Shown: positions 17,896-28,004, counted from the stretch's first letter. The stretch: 64,000 bases of DNA from an uncultured Brevibacillus sp. (GCA_946402065.1 CAMIVR010000002.1:1-64000), one strand, 5' to 3'. The notes: generated by a model from the letters alone, not told the origin. Numbers and translations are program-made.

Positions 17896-19928
17896 TACAC
17901 ATTCACCATCCCTACACTTTGCACTTCAACATGCGGCTCCAGTTCATTGTATGAAATGACCGGGATGTCCGGCATCATCCGCTCCATCAACTGACGCAGG
18001 TACATCCGGATTGCAGGAGAAGACAAAATGATTGGTTGTTGGCCGGAAGCAGCCATTTTGCTGACTTGCTCTGTCATGCTCTGATAAATCCGCTGCGACG
18101 TTTCCGGATCCATTGCCAAGTAGCTGCCTTGTTCGGATTGTTCAATGCGCTCTGAAATGGCTTTTTCCAGTGCGGGTCCGGCCGTAATGACCCGCAGCGG
18201 CTGGCCAGGCTCCGTATACTGCAAGGTAATTTGCCGCGAGAGCCCTTGCCGCACATACTCCGTCAATACATCCGGATCTTTGGTGTAAAGCGCATGATCC
18301 GCCAAAGCTTCCAAAATGACCGTCAGGTTGCGCACTGAAATTTTTTCCTTGAGCAGTTTTTGCAAAACCTTTTGCACATCGCCGATGGACAGCATGCCTG
18401 GAATTAGTTCGTCTACCAATACCGGTGTCGTTTCTTTCACGTTGTCAATCAGTGCTCTTGTCTCCTGTCTGCCAAGCAGCTCGTGCGCATGACGCTTGAT
18501 GATTTCCGTCAGATGCGTCGCTACGACAGAAGGCGGATCGACGACGGTGTACCCGGAAAGCTCAGCAACCTCCTTATTCTCTTCTGTTACCCATAATGCC
18601 GGTAATCCAAACGCAGGTTCTTGCGTAGGAATCCCCACGACCGCATCATCGTCAAAGCCGGGACTCATGGCGAGGTAGTGATCAAGCAGGATTTCACCTT
18701 TCGCTACCTGGTTTCCTTTGATCTTGATGACGTATTCGTTTGGTCTCAGCTGAATGTTGTCGCGGATGCGAATGACCGGGACGACGATGCCCAGTTCGAG
18801 TGCGCATTGCCGACGAATCATGATGACCCGATCGAGCAAATCGCCGCCCTGCTTCGTATCGGCAAGCGGAATCAAACCGTAGCCAAACTCAAACTCGATC
18901 GGATCAACCTGCAGCAGATTGACGACACTCTCCGGGCTTCGCACTTCGTCCATTTGCTTCTCCTCCGCTTGCTGGGCTGTCTCCACGGTTTTCGTCTTCT
19001 GTTTGCGATTCATCTGAAAAGCCCCGATTGACAGCAAGAGTGCGATCGGCAAAGTCGGCAGCAGTCCGATCGGTGTAAGCAAGCCGAGAAACGTCATCAA
19101 GCCGGCTACAATATAGAGCAGGCGCGGTGCGCTGAATACTTGCCCGGCAATGTCTTCACCGAGACCGCCTTCCGAATTGGCCCGCGTAACGATGATACCG
19201 GTTGCTGTAGAGATCAAGAGCGCCGGGATTTGGCTGACGAGCGCATCCCCCACGGAGAGGTTCGTAAAGGTCGAAGCCGCTTCGGCAAAGTCCATACCCA
19301 GGATAGAGACGCCGATGATAAAACCGCCGATTACGTTGATGATAAAAATGATAATACCTGCGATCGCATCTCCTTTGACGAACTTGCTCGCCCCGTCCAT
19401 CGCCCCGTAAAAATCTGCTTCCCGCTCGATTTTCTGGCGGCGGTTGCGCGCTTCGATATCGGTAATCATCCCCGCGTTGAGGTCGGCGTCAATACTCATT
19501 TGCTTACCTGGCATCGCATCCAGCGTAAAGCGGGCAGCTACCTCTGCGACGCGCTCGGAACCCTTGGTAATTACGATGAACTGAATGATAATCAAGATGA
19601 GGAAGACGATAAAGCCGACTACTTCGTTGCCCCCGACGACAAAGCTGCCGAAAGCTTCGATAACCTTCCCGCCTTGACCACTCGACAAGATGTTTCGGGT
19701 CGTGGATACGTTGAGCGCGAGGCGAAATAACGTCGTCAAGAGCAGCAATGTCGGGAATATCGAGAATTGCAGCGCTTCTTTTGTCTTCATCGAAACGAGC
19801 AGAATCGTCAGTGCCAATGAAATGTTCAGAATCAGCAGCATGTCAAGGAGAGCAGGCGGCAAGGGGATTACCATCATGACGACAATGCTGATGACAAAAA
19901 ATATGGCTCCGAGTTCTTTCATCCCCAC
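17895..19928 (-). CDS. flhA: Flagellar export gate protein FlhA
   Basis: FlhA forms the nonameric export gate ring of the flagellar type III secretion system. Eight N-terminal membrane segments (to about residue 300) are followed by the cytoplasmic FlhA-C docking domain. The FHIPEP-family stretch RVAEVAARFTLDAMPGKQMS is present. Start chosen is GTG at 19928 with GGAGG seven bases upstream; ATG two codons later (19922) is equally possible, and an ATG at 19949 has no good ribosome site. About 677 residues, normal. Confidence 0.97.
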   Translation of the reverse strand: MGMKELGAIFFVISIVVMMVIPLPPALLDMLLILNISLALTILLVSMKTKEALQFSIFPTLLLLTTLFRLALNVSTTRNILSSGQGGKVIEAFGSFVVGGNEVVGFIVFLILIIIQFIVITKGSERVAEVAARFTLDAMPGKQMSIDADLNAGMITDIEARNRRQKIEREADFYGAMDGASKFVKGDAIAGIIIFIINVIGGFIIGVSILGMDFAEAASTFTNLSVGDALVSQIPALLISTATGIIVTRANSEGGLGEDIAGQVFSAPRLLYIVAGLMTFLGLLTPIGLLPTLPIALLLSIGAFQMNRKQKTKTVETAQQAEEKQMDEVRSPESVVNLLQVDPIEFEFGYGLIPLADTKQGGDLLDRVIMIRRQCALELGIVVPVIRIRDNIQLRPNEYVIKIKGNQVAKGEILLDHYLAMSPGFDDDAVVGIPTQEPAFGLPALWVTEENKEVAELSGYTVVDPPSVVATHLTEIIKRHAHELLGRQETRALIDNVKETTPVLVDELIPGMLSIGDVQKVLQKLLKEKISVRNLTVILEALADHALYTKDPDVLTEYVRQGLSRQITLQYTEPGQPLRVITAGPALEKAISERIEQSEQGSYLAMDPETSQRIYQSMTEQVSKMAASGQQPIILSSPAIRMYLRQLMERMMPDIPVISYNELEPHVEVQSVGMVNV

Positions 19929-19945
19929 AGTGACTCCTCCTCTCG

Positions 19946-21043
19946 TCATTTCACTTTCCCCTGCAATTTGTAGACATAGGCGAGAACCTCCGCAACCGCT
20001 TTGAACAGTTCTTCCGGGATTTGCTGGCCTATCTCCACCTGGCTATAGAGAGCCCTTGCCAAAGGCTTATTTTCCATAATTACAATGCGGTGCTGCTTGG
20101 CGATTTCCCTGATCTTTAAGGCGATAAAATCCTGACCTTTGGCTATTACCGTCGGGGCGGTCATGCTTCCCGCCTCGTATTTGATCGCCACCGAGAAATG
20201 CGTAGGGTTGGTGATGACCACGTCTGCTTTCGGCAATTCCTGCATCATCCGCTGCATCGCCATTTGGCGCTGGCGCTCTTTGATCTTGCTTTTGATCAGC
20301 GGGTCACCTTCCATTTTTTTGTACTCGTCTTTGATGTCCTGCTTTGACATTCGCAAGCTTTTTTCATATTCAAACCGCTGATAGAGGTAATCACTTAACG
20401 CGAGAATCAGCAAGAGTAGTCCGATGAACAGCCCGAGCTTGACTGCTTGTCCGGCAGTAAACGTGAGCAATGTCTGAATCGATGTCATTGACAGCAGGAC
20501 CAATGTGTCTTTGGCGTTCCAGAGAATCGTGTAGGCGACAAAAATGCCTGATGAAATTTTTAAAACGGACTTGAACAATTCGACGATGGTTCTCATCGAA
20601 AAAATGCGTTTCGCCCCTGCGATCGGGTTCAGCTTTTCCAGCTTCATCATCAGCGGCTCCGTCGTGAACAGAACGCCGACCTGCATGTAATTAACCGCCA
20701 GTGCTACCAGCAAAACCATCGCAAACACCGGCGCGAGGATCTTTGCCGCTTCCATAACCAAGCTGTTTACAATCACGCCGAGATTCTCCTGATTTACCTG
20801 CCAGGTGGAGTACGTTGTAAACGCCTCACGCATCATTTTGATGAGAATTTCGAACATGAAGGAACCGAAAAGAAACAAGACCATAAACACGCCGCTGATG
20901 GCAAATGCCGGCGAGAGATCCGCACTTTTGGCAACCTGCCCTTTTTTTCGGGCGTCCTGCTTTTTTCGCGGGGTCGCTTTTTCTGTTTTTTCCCCGTTGA
21001 AAAATTGCAGGTCAATCGGGAACAAAAGGGTGCCCGTTATCAT
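19946..21043 (-). CDS. flhB: Flagellar export switch protein FlhB
   Basis: FlhB controls the switch from hook-type to filament-type substrates. The N-terminus carries EKTEKATPRKKQDARKKG, four membrane segments follow, and the self-cleavage motif NPTH occurs in the C-terminal domain (VVITNPTHFSVAI), cleaved between Asn and Pro in the family. Length 365 residues is normal. The ATG at 21043 lies two bases after the fliR stop and has a GGGGGG ribosome site within the fliR end. Confidence 0.97.
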   Translation of the reverse strand: MITGTLLFPIDLQFFNGEKTEKATPRKKQDARKKGQVAKSADLSPAFAISGVFMVLFLFGSFMFEILIKMMREAFTTYSTWQVNQENLGVIVNSLVMEAAKILAPVFAMVLLVALAVNYMQVGVLFTTEPLMMKLEKLNPIAGAKRIFSMRTIVELFKSVLKISSGIFVAYTILWNAKDTLVLLSMTSIQTLLTFTAGQAVKLGLFIGLLLLILALSDYLYQRFEYEKSLRMSKQDIKDEYKKMEGDPLIKSKIKERQRQMAMQRMMQELPKADVVITNPTHFSVAIKYEAGSMTAPTVIAKGQDFIALKIREIAKQHRIVIMENKPLARALYSQVEIGQQIPEELFKAVAEVLAYVYKLQGKVK

Positions 21044-21045
21044 TG

Positions 21046-21819
21046 TCAGCCCCCCAGAAGCGTCATCAAGTCTGCCATGGCGCTAAACATTTTTTCGAAC
21101 AAGCTGCTTACGACGATAAAGAAGGCAGGCATTACAACGATCAGGATAAGAAAGCTGGCAATAATTTTTATTGGCAAACCGACGACAAAAATATTAAATT
21201 GCGGCACTGATTTGGCGATAATACCAAGAGAGAGGTCTACGAGAAACAACGAGACGACGATCGGGCCAGCCATAAGGAATGCGCTCGTAAACATATAGCT
21301 GAAAAACTTCATGATCAGCCAGAAAATCTCGTCATTGCCAACCTTGATCCACGTATCGATCGGCACCATCTGATAGCTCTTGATAATCCCGGCAATAAGG
21401 AAATGATGCCCGTTGATCGTCAGAAAATATAATGTAGCTAAAATACTTTTAATCTGACCTGTTAACGGGACGTAGGCACCTGTACGGGGGTCAATGACGT
21501 TCGCCATCGCCAACCCCATCTGCATATCCATCAATCCGCCGGCGATTTGCACAACGTAGAGGAATAATTGACAGACAAACCCCAGCAGCAGACCGACAAG
21601 CACTTCTTTCAACACGTAAAAAACGAACATCAAATCGAGTGGAATCGGCTTCTCTCCCGTAACGTACGAAAAGCTGATAAACGCAACCAGGAAAGCAAAG
21701 CCAATCTTGAACTGGTTGGGCACCCCTCGAACAGAAAAGATCGGCGCTGAGACAAAAAAAGCTGTCAAGCGGACGAAGACCAGTAAGAAGACGGGCAATA
21801 ACTGCTGGAACATCAGCAT
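21046..21819 (-). CDS. fliR: Flagellar export protein FliR
   Basis: FliR is one of the three proteins of the helical export channel (FliP, FliQ, FliR) in the flagellar basal body. The 257-residue sequence is very hydrophobic with about six membrane stretches and contains the conserved region GLMDMQMGLAMANVIDP. ATG at 21819 follows fliQ by three bases. Confidence 0.96.
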   Translation of the reverse strand: MLMFQQLLPVFLLVFVRLTAFFVSAPIFSVRGVPNQFKIGFAFLVAFISFSYVTGEKPIPLDLMFVFYVLKEVLVGLLLGFVCQLFLYVVQIAGGLMDMQMGLAMANVIDPRTGAYVPLTGQIKSILATLYFLTINGHHFLIAGIIKSYQMVPIDTWIKVGNDEIFWLIMKFFSYMFTSAFLMAGPIVVSLFLVDLSLGIIAKSVPQFNIFVVGLPIKIIASFLILIVVMPAFFIVVSSLFEKMFSAMADLMTLLGG

Positions 21820-21822
21820 ATA

Positions 21823-22092
21823 TTACCCCACATACCGGTGTAAGTTCTCGAATATCTCAAGCGTAAATTGCACGAGTATCCGCAACATCCACGGTCCAAA
21901 GATAATCAGCGCGATGAGAATGGATACGATCTTCGGAATAAAAGCGAGAGTCTGCTCTTGAATCTGTGTCGTCGCTTGAAAAATACTGACGATCAACCCA
22001 ACCAGCAAACCAATTCCCAAGGCAGGGGCAGTGACCAGCAATATCGTGTAGACGGAGCTTTGAGCTATCTTCATGATTAACTCGGGTGTCAT
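21823..22092 (-). CDS. fliQ: Flagellar export protein FliQ
   Basis: FliQ is the small two-helix channel subunit of the flagellar export apparatus. The 89 residues contain two membrane hairpins, with the family-typical LIVSIFQATTQIQEQTLAFI between them. The ATG lies 12 bases after the fliP stop. Confidence 0.96.
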   Translation of the reverse strand: MTPELIMKIAQSSVYTILLVTAPALGIGLLVGLIVSIFQATTQIQEQTLAFIPKIVSILIALIIFGPWMLRILVQFTLEIFENLHRYVG

Positions 22093-22104
22093 GGTCGGCC
22101 TCCT

Positions 22105-22878
22105 TTAAAAACTGGTCAGCAGTGATTTGACAATCAAATACCATCCATCCACCATGATGAACAGCAAGATTTTGAATGGCAATGAGATCATGACAGGCGG
22201 CAGCATCATCATCCCCATCCCCATCAAAATGCTGGATACGACCATATCGATGACGAGAAACGGAATGAAAATCATAAAGCCGATCTGGAATGCCGTTTTC
22301 AGCTCACTGATCGCATATGCCGGGACGAGGGCGAGCATCGGGATCTCTTGAATGGACTTTGGCTTCTCTGCCTTCATGTATTCAAGGAACAGCCGCAAAT
22401 CCTTTTCCCGTGTATGCTTTGCCATGAAATCCTTTAACGGAACGGACGCTTTTTCCAATGCTTGCTGCTGTGACAATTGACCGGCAAGGAATGGCTGCAG
22501 CGCTTGCTCATTTACAGCCGAAAACGTCGGCGCCATGATGAAAAACGTCATAAACAGCGCGAGTCCGATCAACACCTGGTTAGGCGGCATTTGCTGTGTC
22601 GCCAACGCATTGCGGACGAACGACAACACGACGACAATCCGCGTAAAACACGTCATCAAGAGTAAAATGGCAGGTGCAACAGACAAGACTGTCAGCATCA
22701 GCAGGATCTGCAGCGTTGTTGACGTACCCTGAGGCGTATTCGCATCTCCACCGATTCGGAGATCAACTGTAGGAATGATGTTGTTCCCTGTTCCCGGTAC
22801 GGCAGGTGCAGCCATTACAGCTTGGGAAAAGCTCAGCAGCGCCGCAAGCATGAACGCAATCAATACGACTTTTTTCAT
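22105..22878 (-). CDS. fliP: Flagellar export protein FliP
   Basis: FliP is the pentameric core of the export channel. An N-terminal signal peptide ([20 protein letters not shown], cut after about residue 24) precedes a short external loop and four membrane segments. The conserved [20 protein letters not shown] and [19 protein letters not shown] blocks are present. 257 residues. Its ATG overlaps the fliO stop (ATGA). Confidence 0.97.
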   Translation of the reverse strand: MKKVVLIAFMLAALLSFSQAVMAAPAVPGTGNNIIPTVDLRIGGDANTPQGTSTTLQILLMLTVLSVAPAILLLMTCFTRIVVVLSFVRNALATQQMPPNQVLIGLALFMTFFIMAPTFSAVNEQALQPFLAGQLSQQQALEKASVPLKDFMAKHTREKDLRLFLEYMKAEKPKSIQEIPMLALVPAYAISELKTAFQIGFMIFIPFLVIDMVVSSILMGMGMMMLPPVMISLPFKILLFIMVDGWYLIVKSLLTSF

Positions 22879-23582
22879 AAGCGTTCTCCTTTGTCGCGGG
22901 CAGCTTCACTGTCGTATAGCGACGGGTTCGCTTCCGTCGAGACGCTTTTCCATTCCTGATCCAACACCTCGTCGAACGACTTCACCGAATCCTGCGGTTC
23001 GCCAGCCGATACATAATGTGCCTGTTTGTTTCGCTTGAACAGTGCCATCCAGTCTTCCAGCTTTCTCGGTGTTGATTTCATCTCGGCCTCTGCTAAAATG
23101 ACATCCATCTCATCGCCTGCAGGAATGTGCCGGAGTAGCGTAATTTCGTTGCCGACACCCAGAACGTAGAGTGAATCGCCAATCATAGCGATTTGCACGG
23201 ACTTCCCATTCCCCACAGGGATTGCGCCGACGACTTTGATTGCTCCTGTCTGGCTCGCTCCGCCAAGTTGTCGACTTGCGAGAAAACGCAGCACCAGATA
23301 AATCAGGACGATCACGAGTCCAAGAGCAAAAACGACCTGTAACAAAAATGTCCATCCGCTGCCCGGCGTGTTTACCTGCAATTCATTCGGATCCGATTGT
23401 AATGGCTGCGTGTCAGTCGCCCCAGGTGTTTTGTCGGTAGATGACTGCTGCTTGATCCAATCGTTTGCCGACCCGCCATCCTTGCCCGCCTCAGCCTGCA
23501 CATGGACAGCGGATAGTCCGATGGCAAGCATCAAGACGCTGCATATGATGACCAGTTTAGCCACTGCATGGTGAAATCTCAT
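22875..23582 (-). CDS. fliO: Flagellar biosynthesis protein FliO (FliZ)
   Basis: FliO assists assembly of the FliP channel. The protein of 235 residues has a signal peptide (about residues 1-30), an external linker, one membrane segment (about 75-100) and a small cytoplasmic FliO domain with [21 protein letters not shown] ~60-residue charged tail follows, like the Bacilli forms called FliZ. It lies between cheY and fliP as in B. subtilis. Confidence 0.93.
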   Translation of the reverse strand: MRFHHAVAKLVIICSVLMLAIGLSAVHVQAEAGKDGGSANDWIKQQSSTDKTPGATDTQPLQSDPNELQVNTPGSGWTFLLQVVFALGLVIVLIYLVLRFLASRQLGGASQTGAIKVVGAIPVGNGKSVQIAMIGDSLYVLGVGNEITLLRHIPAGDEMDVILAEAEMKSTPRKLEDWMALFKRNKQAHYVSAGEPQDSVKSFDEVLDQEWKSVSTEANPSLYDSEAARDKGERL

Positions 23583-23584
23583 TG

Positions 23585-23947
23585 TTATCCCAACGTTTTC
23601 TTGATCGCCTCAATAACGCGATCTGCTTGGAATGGCTTCACGATAAAGTCTTTTGCTCCCGCCTGAATCGCATCGATAACCATCGCTTGTTGCCCCATCG
23701 CGGAACACATGATGACACGGGCGTTCGAGTCGAGCTTTTTGATTTCTTTCAGAGCGGTAATGCCATCCATTTCAGGCATGGTGATGTCCATTGTGACCAG
23801 GTCCGGGCCAAGCTCTTTGTACTTCTCCACAGCCTGGGCACCGTCGCTTGCTTCGCCTACTACCGTGTACCCGTTTTTCGTCAGGATTTCCTTGATCATC
23901 ATCCTCATAAATGCTGCGTCGTCTACGATCAATACTTTATTTGACAT
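23585..23947 (-). CDS. cheY: Chemotaxis response regulator CheY
   Basis: CheY-P binds the flagellar switch and in Bacilli promotes counter-clockwise running. The single receiver domain of 120 residues has the acidic pair Asp9/Asp10, phospho-acceptor Asp54 in LVTMDITMPEM, and the conserved Thr/Ser (CSAMGQQ) and Lys (FIVKPF) of the active site. It lies between fliY and fliO in the standard order. Confidence 0.97.
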   Translation of the reverse strand: MSNKVLIVDDAAFMRMMIKEILTKNGYTVVGEASDGAQAVEKYKELGPDLVTMDITMPEMDGITALKEIKKLDSNARVIMCSAMGQQAMVIDAIQAGAKDFIVKPFQADRVIEAIKKTLG

Positions 23948-23977
23948 TGATTCGTTCCTCCTTTATTGTGTGTAGAT

Positions 23978-25327
23978 TTACTGTAGTTTTTGGACCCTGT
24001 CCAACTGGCTGATGATATCGGTTACCCGCACGCCGAAATTCTCGTCGATGACGACCACTTCGCCTTTGGCAATCAATTTGTTGTTGACGAGAATGTCTAC
24101 GGGTTCGCCGGCCAGTTTATCCAGTTGAATAATCGATCCAGCTGACAGCTCGAGTATCTCTTTAATGAGTTTTTTCGTCCGGCCAAGCTCAACCGTAACT
24201 TGCAACGGGATATCGAGCAGCAGATTGAGATTTTGATCATCCGGTGCGCTGAAGCCCCCTGCTGTGAACGCCGAAAATTGGGCCGGTTTCACATTTGCTG
24301 GCGCCTGCCCGCTTGCACCTAGCCCGCCAAACGTCTGTGGAGCTGGTGGCTCAGGCGGCTGCTGATACTGCGGCGGATAGCCGTAAGCCGGATATGGATA
24401 CGGGTAAGGCTGGTATCCCGGCGGCGGCTGCATCGGATATCCTTGCTGAGCGTATGGATCCATCGGGTTTGCATATGGCTGTTGCATCATCGGTTGCCCT
24501 GCCGGTGGAGCTGGCGGCTGATTTGTTTGCGGACTCGCAGGTGTCTGCTGCATTTGCGCTCCTGCCGATGAATGTGCCGGCTGTTCTTGAACAGGTGCTG
24601 ACATTTCCTGACTAGGCGGAACCGGTTCTTCCGAGCCGCCAATGAGCATGTCAATCATCTGTTTGGCAAACGAAATCGGGAGCAATTGCATGATAGACGA
24701 ATCAATCAATTCTCCATGCTCACCGACTGACAGCTGGAATGAGATTTTGATCAAATAATCGACATCCGGAATGTTTTGTCCGCCTTTTCCTTGCGACAAA
24801 TCCATGATGTCTATTCCCGGCGGGGAAATATTGACCAATTTATTGAAAATGGTGGACATGGATGTCGCTGCTGAGCCCATCATCTGGTTCATCGCTTCCT
24901 GAACCGCACTGATGTGCATTTCAGACAGCTCTGTCGATTGTGGTCTGCCGTCGCCTCCCATCATCAAATCAGCGATTACGGCGGCATCATCCATCCGTAT
25001 GACCAGCAAATTGATTCCTTGAAAACCATCCGTATACTCCACGTGAATCGCGACGTGCGGTCGAGGGAATTCCTCTTCCAGCTCATCGCGCTTGATCATG
25101 GAAACGGTCGGCGTCGTGATATCCACTTTTTGATTGAGCAAGGTTGACAGCGCAGTCGCAGCGCTTCCGAATGAGATATTGCCAATCTCGCCCAAAGCGT
25201 CCTGCTCAAAAGGTGAAAGGAAATGACTGACATCCAGCTCATCCTCTGCCTGTTCATCGTCACCTGTCAAGTTGTTTGCTCTAAGCAGGGCATCAATCTC
25301 GTCCTGTGATAACATATCTCTACTCAT
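23978..25327 (-). CDS. fliY: Flagellar switch phosphatase FliY (FliM/N fusion type)
   Basis: FliY is a switch-complex subunit and CheY-P phosphatase. The N-terminus carries the CheY-binding motif LSQDEIDALL, then two CheC-like phosphatase helices (EIGNISFGSAATALS, EAMNQMMGSAATSMS). A ~120-residue linker rich in Pro, Gln, Tyr and Met (about 245-355) follows. The C-terminal FliN domain ends the protein (LLDIPLQVTVELGRTKKLIK). Start is ATG at 25327 with GGGGAGG upstream, overlapping fliM by eight bases. 449 residues is longer than B. subtilis FliY because of the linker. Confidence 0.96.
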   Translation of the reverse strand: MSRDMLSQDEIDALLRANNLTGDDEQAEDELDVSHFLSPFEQDALGEIGNISFGSAATALSTLLNQKVDITTPTVSMIKRDELEEEFPRPHVAIHVEYTDGFQGINLLVIRMDDAAVIADLMMGGDGRPQSTELSEMHISAVQEAMNQMMGSAATSMSTIFNKLVNISPPGIDIMDLSQGKGGQNIPDVDYLIKISFQLSVGEHGELIDSSIMQLLPISFAKQMIDMLIGGSEEPVPPSQEMSAPVQEQPAHSSAGAQMQQTPASPQTNQPPAPPAGQPMMQQPYANPMDPYAQQGYPMQPPPGYQPYPYPYPAYGYPPQYQQPPEPPAPQTFGGLGASGQAPANVKPAQFSAFTAGGFSAPDDQNLNLLLDIPLQVTVELGRTKKLIKEILELSAGSIIQLDKLAGEPVDILVNNKLIAKGEVVVIDENFGVRVTDIISQLDRVQKLQ

Positions 25328-26315
25328 ACGTCTCCTCCCCTTCTTCGAGGACTTCGTCGATCTGTACGGCAATCCGCCCTTTTGCCGTTCCTGGTTGACC
25401 TTTAAACTTTACGCGTTCGCCTACTTTGATACTCAACTTGTTATCGATCAATTGATCAAGCTGAATGACGTCGCCAGCGGATAAATGCAGAAAGTCACCA
25501 ACCGTTATGGTAGCCGTACCCAACTCGGCGATAATCGGCAATTTTGCCGTCTTGACTCTCTCTTGCAAGAGCAGCTGCTCGCTTGAGTCTCTCGTTCTGC
25601 GTTGTGTAGCAAACCAGTACTGACCAGAAAGCTTGGGCATGATTGGTTCAAGTACGACATGCGGCAAACAGATGTTAATCATCCCGGTGGTATCACCGAT
25701 CTTGGTACTGAGCGATATAACCGCTACGATTTCGTTTGGCGAGACGATTTGCATAAACTGCGGATTCATCTCGAGTACTTCCAAATAAGGATCTATTTCA
25801 ATGATTTGCTTCCATGCTTCATGAAAACTGTCGAGCGCCTTGCTGAATACCCGCTCCATTACAGTGGTCTCGATTTCCGTCAAGGCTCCCATTTTATCCG
25901 GGATGCCGCCTTGCCCACCGAGCAATCGATCGAGCATCGTGTACGCTATATTCGGGTTTACCTCCATCACCATTCGCCCTTCGAGAGGCGGTGCTTCAAA
26001 GATATTGAGAATCGTCATCTTTGGGATGGAACGAATGAATTCATCATATGGCAACTGATCGACTGAGGCGACACTAATCTGCACAAAGGTTCGAAGCTGA
26101 GCCGAAAAGTATGTAGTTAAAAGTCTGGCATAGTTTTCGTGAATGCGGGTCAAGCCGCGGATTTGATCTTTGGAGAAGCGAAGTGCCCGTTTGAAGTCGT
26201 ACACTTTGACTTTTTTCTCGGTCTCTTCTTTTTTCAGCTCGTTTGCATCCATCTCCCCTGAGGAGAGTGCGGCCAATAAAGCATCTATCTCACTCTGTGA
26301 GAGAACCTCGGCCAT
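25320..26315 (-). CDS. fliM: Flagellar motor switch protein FliM
   Basis: FliM sits in the C-ring and binds CheY-P. The N-terminal CheY-binding motif VLSQSEIDALLAAL is at residues 4-17, followed by the middle domain (RIHENYARLLTTYFSAQLR) and a C-terminal FliN-like domain (LIDNKLSIKVGERVKFKGQP). 331 residues is normal. It follows fliL by 72 bases. Confidence 0.97.
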   Translation of the reverse strand: MAEVLSQSEIDALLAALSSGEMDANELKKEETEKKVKVYDFKRALRFSKDQIRGLTRIHENYARLLTTYFSAQLRTFVQISVASVDQLPYDEFIRSIPKMTILNIFEAPPLEGRMVMEVNPNIAYTMLDRLLGGQGGIPDKMGALTEIETTVMERVFSKALDSFHEAWKQIIEIDPYLEVLEMNPQFMQIVSPNEIVAVISLSTKIGDTTGMINICLPHVVLEPIMPKLSGQYWFATQRRTRDSSEQLLLQERVKTAKLPIIAELGTATITVGDFLHLSAGDVIQLDQLIDNKLSIKVGERVKFKGQPGTAKGRIAVQIDEVLEEGEETYE

Positions 26316-26387
26316 CTGTGGTCACCTCCCTACCTATATGTATTGAATCGTCGACCGCGATGGGCCTGACGTATTGTGACCTGCTCG

Positions 26388-26846
26388 TTACGATAATACT
26401 CGTTTTGTTGTGATGACTTGAAGGATTTTGCCTTCTTGCATGATGGCACTCACTTCGTTCATAATTTTTGCTTCCAGCTTGTTGAGCCCTTCTGTTCCTT
26501 TAATATCTTCCGGGCTGAGGCCTGCCATTGTCTTGATAATGATCTGGTTTACCTGTGGCAAACGCTTGGACAGCTCTTCCTGTCCTTTTTTCCCGTCAGC
26601 GGTGATGCTGAAACGGATGACGATGTAGTTGTCTGTAGCCATATTCGTCGTGATTTCGCCGGTGTCCACCGTATACTGAACCATCTCATCGGCACTGAGC
26701 GGTTTCGCCACTGCCGACGTGTCATCCGTCGGTGACCCGTTCACGGGAGAAAAGTACACTTTAAACAGCACGAAAGAAACGCCGCCGAGTAAAGCAATTG
26801 CAATAATAATGATCAGGGCCATATTAAACAGTTTGTTTTGAAACAT
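26388..26846 (-). CDS. fliL: Flagellar basal body-associated protein FliL
   Basis: FliL surrounds the stator and supports torque. One N-terminal membrane segment (about residues 8-30) is followed by a linker and an extracytoplasmic FliL domain (YIVIRFSITADGKKGQEELS, and a C-terminal LQVITTKRVLS). 152 residues fits the family. It lies between the SwrD/FlbD gene and fliM. Confidence 0.93.
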   Translation of the reverse strand: MFQNKLFNMALIIIIAIALLGGVSFVLFKVYFSPVNGSPTDDTSAVAKPLSADEMVQYTVDTGEITTNMATDNYIVIRFSITADGKKGQEELSKRLPQVNQIIIKTMAGLSPEDIKGTEGLNKLEAKIMNEVSAIMQEGKILQVITTKRVLS

Positions 26847-26859
26847 TGTAAGCCTCCCG

Positions 26860-27090
26860 CTATTCTAATAAGTCGTCTTCTTGACGCGGAATCACGGTAG
26901 CCGTATGGGCTGCTTGATAAAAGGAAGTAACACGCTCTGCTATAACATGTGCAGGCTCTTTCACAAGGTGCTTTTTGCCGTTTATCAAAGTAATCACTGT
27001 ATCAGGTGTTGCTTCTACGACTTCGATATGGGTTATGTTGAGAAAAAATGTAGTTCCGTTCAAACGCGTTAGCTCGATCAAAAGCCTCAA
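26860..27090 (-). CDS. swrD: FlbD-family protein (SwrD)
   Basis: This 76-residue protein belongs to the FlbD family, which in B. subtilis is SwrD, needed for full flagellar power. The family core IELTRLNGTTFFLNITHIEVVEATPDT is seen (given here in part as LTRLNGTTFFLN). It lies between flgE and fliL exactly as swrD does in B. subtilis. The C-terminal end is less conserved. Confidence 0.9.
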   Translation of the reverse strand: MRLLIELTRLNGTTFFLNITHIEVVEATPDTVITLINGKKHLVKEPAHVIAERVTSFYQAAHTATVIPRQEDDLLE

Positions 27091-27159
27091 CCCCTTTTGG
27101 AGTGGGCGGAGGGAGCAGCGTTATGCCGCCCGCTCCGCTTCCCTTACTTTATACCACGA

Positions 27160-27975
27160 TTAACGCTTGAGATTAATCAACTCTTCCAAAACCGTATCGG
27201 AAGTAGTAATGATCCGTGAATTCGCCTGGAATCCGCGTTGGGCGACGATCATCTCGGTGAACTCTTCGGACAAGTCGACGTTGGACATTTCCAGAGCGCC
27301 AGAGATGATTGTGGAGTTAAAAGCAGTCGGTGTACCAAGGTTAATGTCCGTGTCCCCATCCGGATTGGCGTTTGTCGTCATTTCATACAATGAGCTTCCA
27401 ATCTTCTTTAATCCAGAGGGATTGCTCACGGAGAACATCCCTATAATTCCGTCAGCCACTTGTTGGGTATTTCCTGCAGCATCCGTGCCAATAACGGAGC
27501 CGTCTTTGCCGATCGAGTAGGACACGTATTGATCGCGTGGTATGTTAATGATAGCTCCGCCACTACTCAGCACAAACATTCCTTGTGCGTTAACCAAGTT
27601 ACCATCGCCATCGCGGGTAAAGTTACCGGCTCGCGTCAAATATTTGGTTTCTCCGCCGTCGGGACTGACGACAAAAAATCCATCTCCCTCAATAGCCAGA
27701 TCTGAGGTGAGATTCGTCGTCATCGGACTACCAGGAGAATGAACGGTGTCAATGGAGGCAGTGTTTGATCCAAGTCCGATTTGACGTGGATTCAAACCAC
27801 CGCTAGTACCAGCTTGAGTTGCTCCTGAAATATTCTGACTGAGAATATCTTGAAACATGACGCGGCTTTTCTTGAAGCCTACGGTGTTGACGTTGGCGAT
27901 GTTGTTGCCGATGACATCCAGTTTTGTTTGAAACCCGCGCATACCGGAAACACCGGAGTACATTGATCTAAGCAT
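27160..27975 (-). CDS. flgE: Flagellar hook protein (FlgE/FlgG family)
   Basis: In the B. subtilis order this gene encodes the hook protein FlgE (formerly called FlgG). The N-terminal rod/hook motif MLRSMYSGVSGMRGFQTKLD and NNIANVNTVGFKKSR are clear, and the C-terminal coiled-coil region VDLSEEFTEMIVAQRGFQAN closes it. 271 residues matches the short B. subtilis hook protein, not the 400-residue enterobacterial type. ATG at 27975. The gene is preceded by an 89-base gap with a hairpin, the widest gap in this part of the operon. Confidence 0.93.
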   Translation of the reverse strand: MLRSMYSGVSGMRGFQTKLDVIGNNIANVNTVGFKKSRVMFQDILSQNISGATQAGTSGGLNPRQIGLGSNTASIDTVHSPGSPMTTNLTSDLAIEGDGFFVVSPDGGETKYLTRAGNFTRDGDGNLVNAQGMFVLSSGGAIINIPRDQYVSYSIGKDGSVIGTDAAGNTQQVADGIIGMFSVSNPSGLKKIGSSLYEMTTNANPDGDTDINLGTPTAFNSTIISGALEMSNVDLSEEFTEMIVAQRGFQANSRIITTSDTVLEELINLKR

Positions 27976-28004
27976 GAGTAGTCCCCTTTCAATTGTTTTG
28001 CTAA

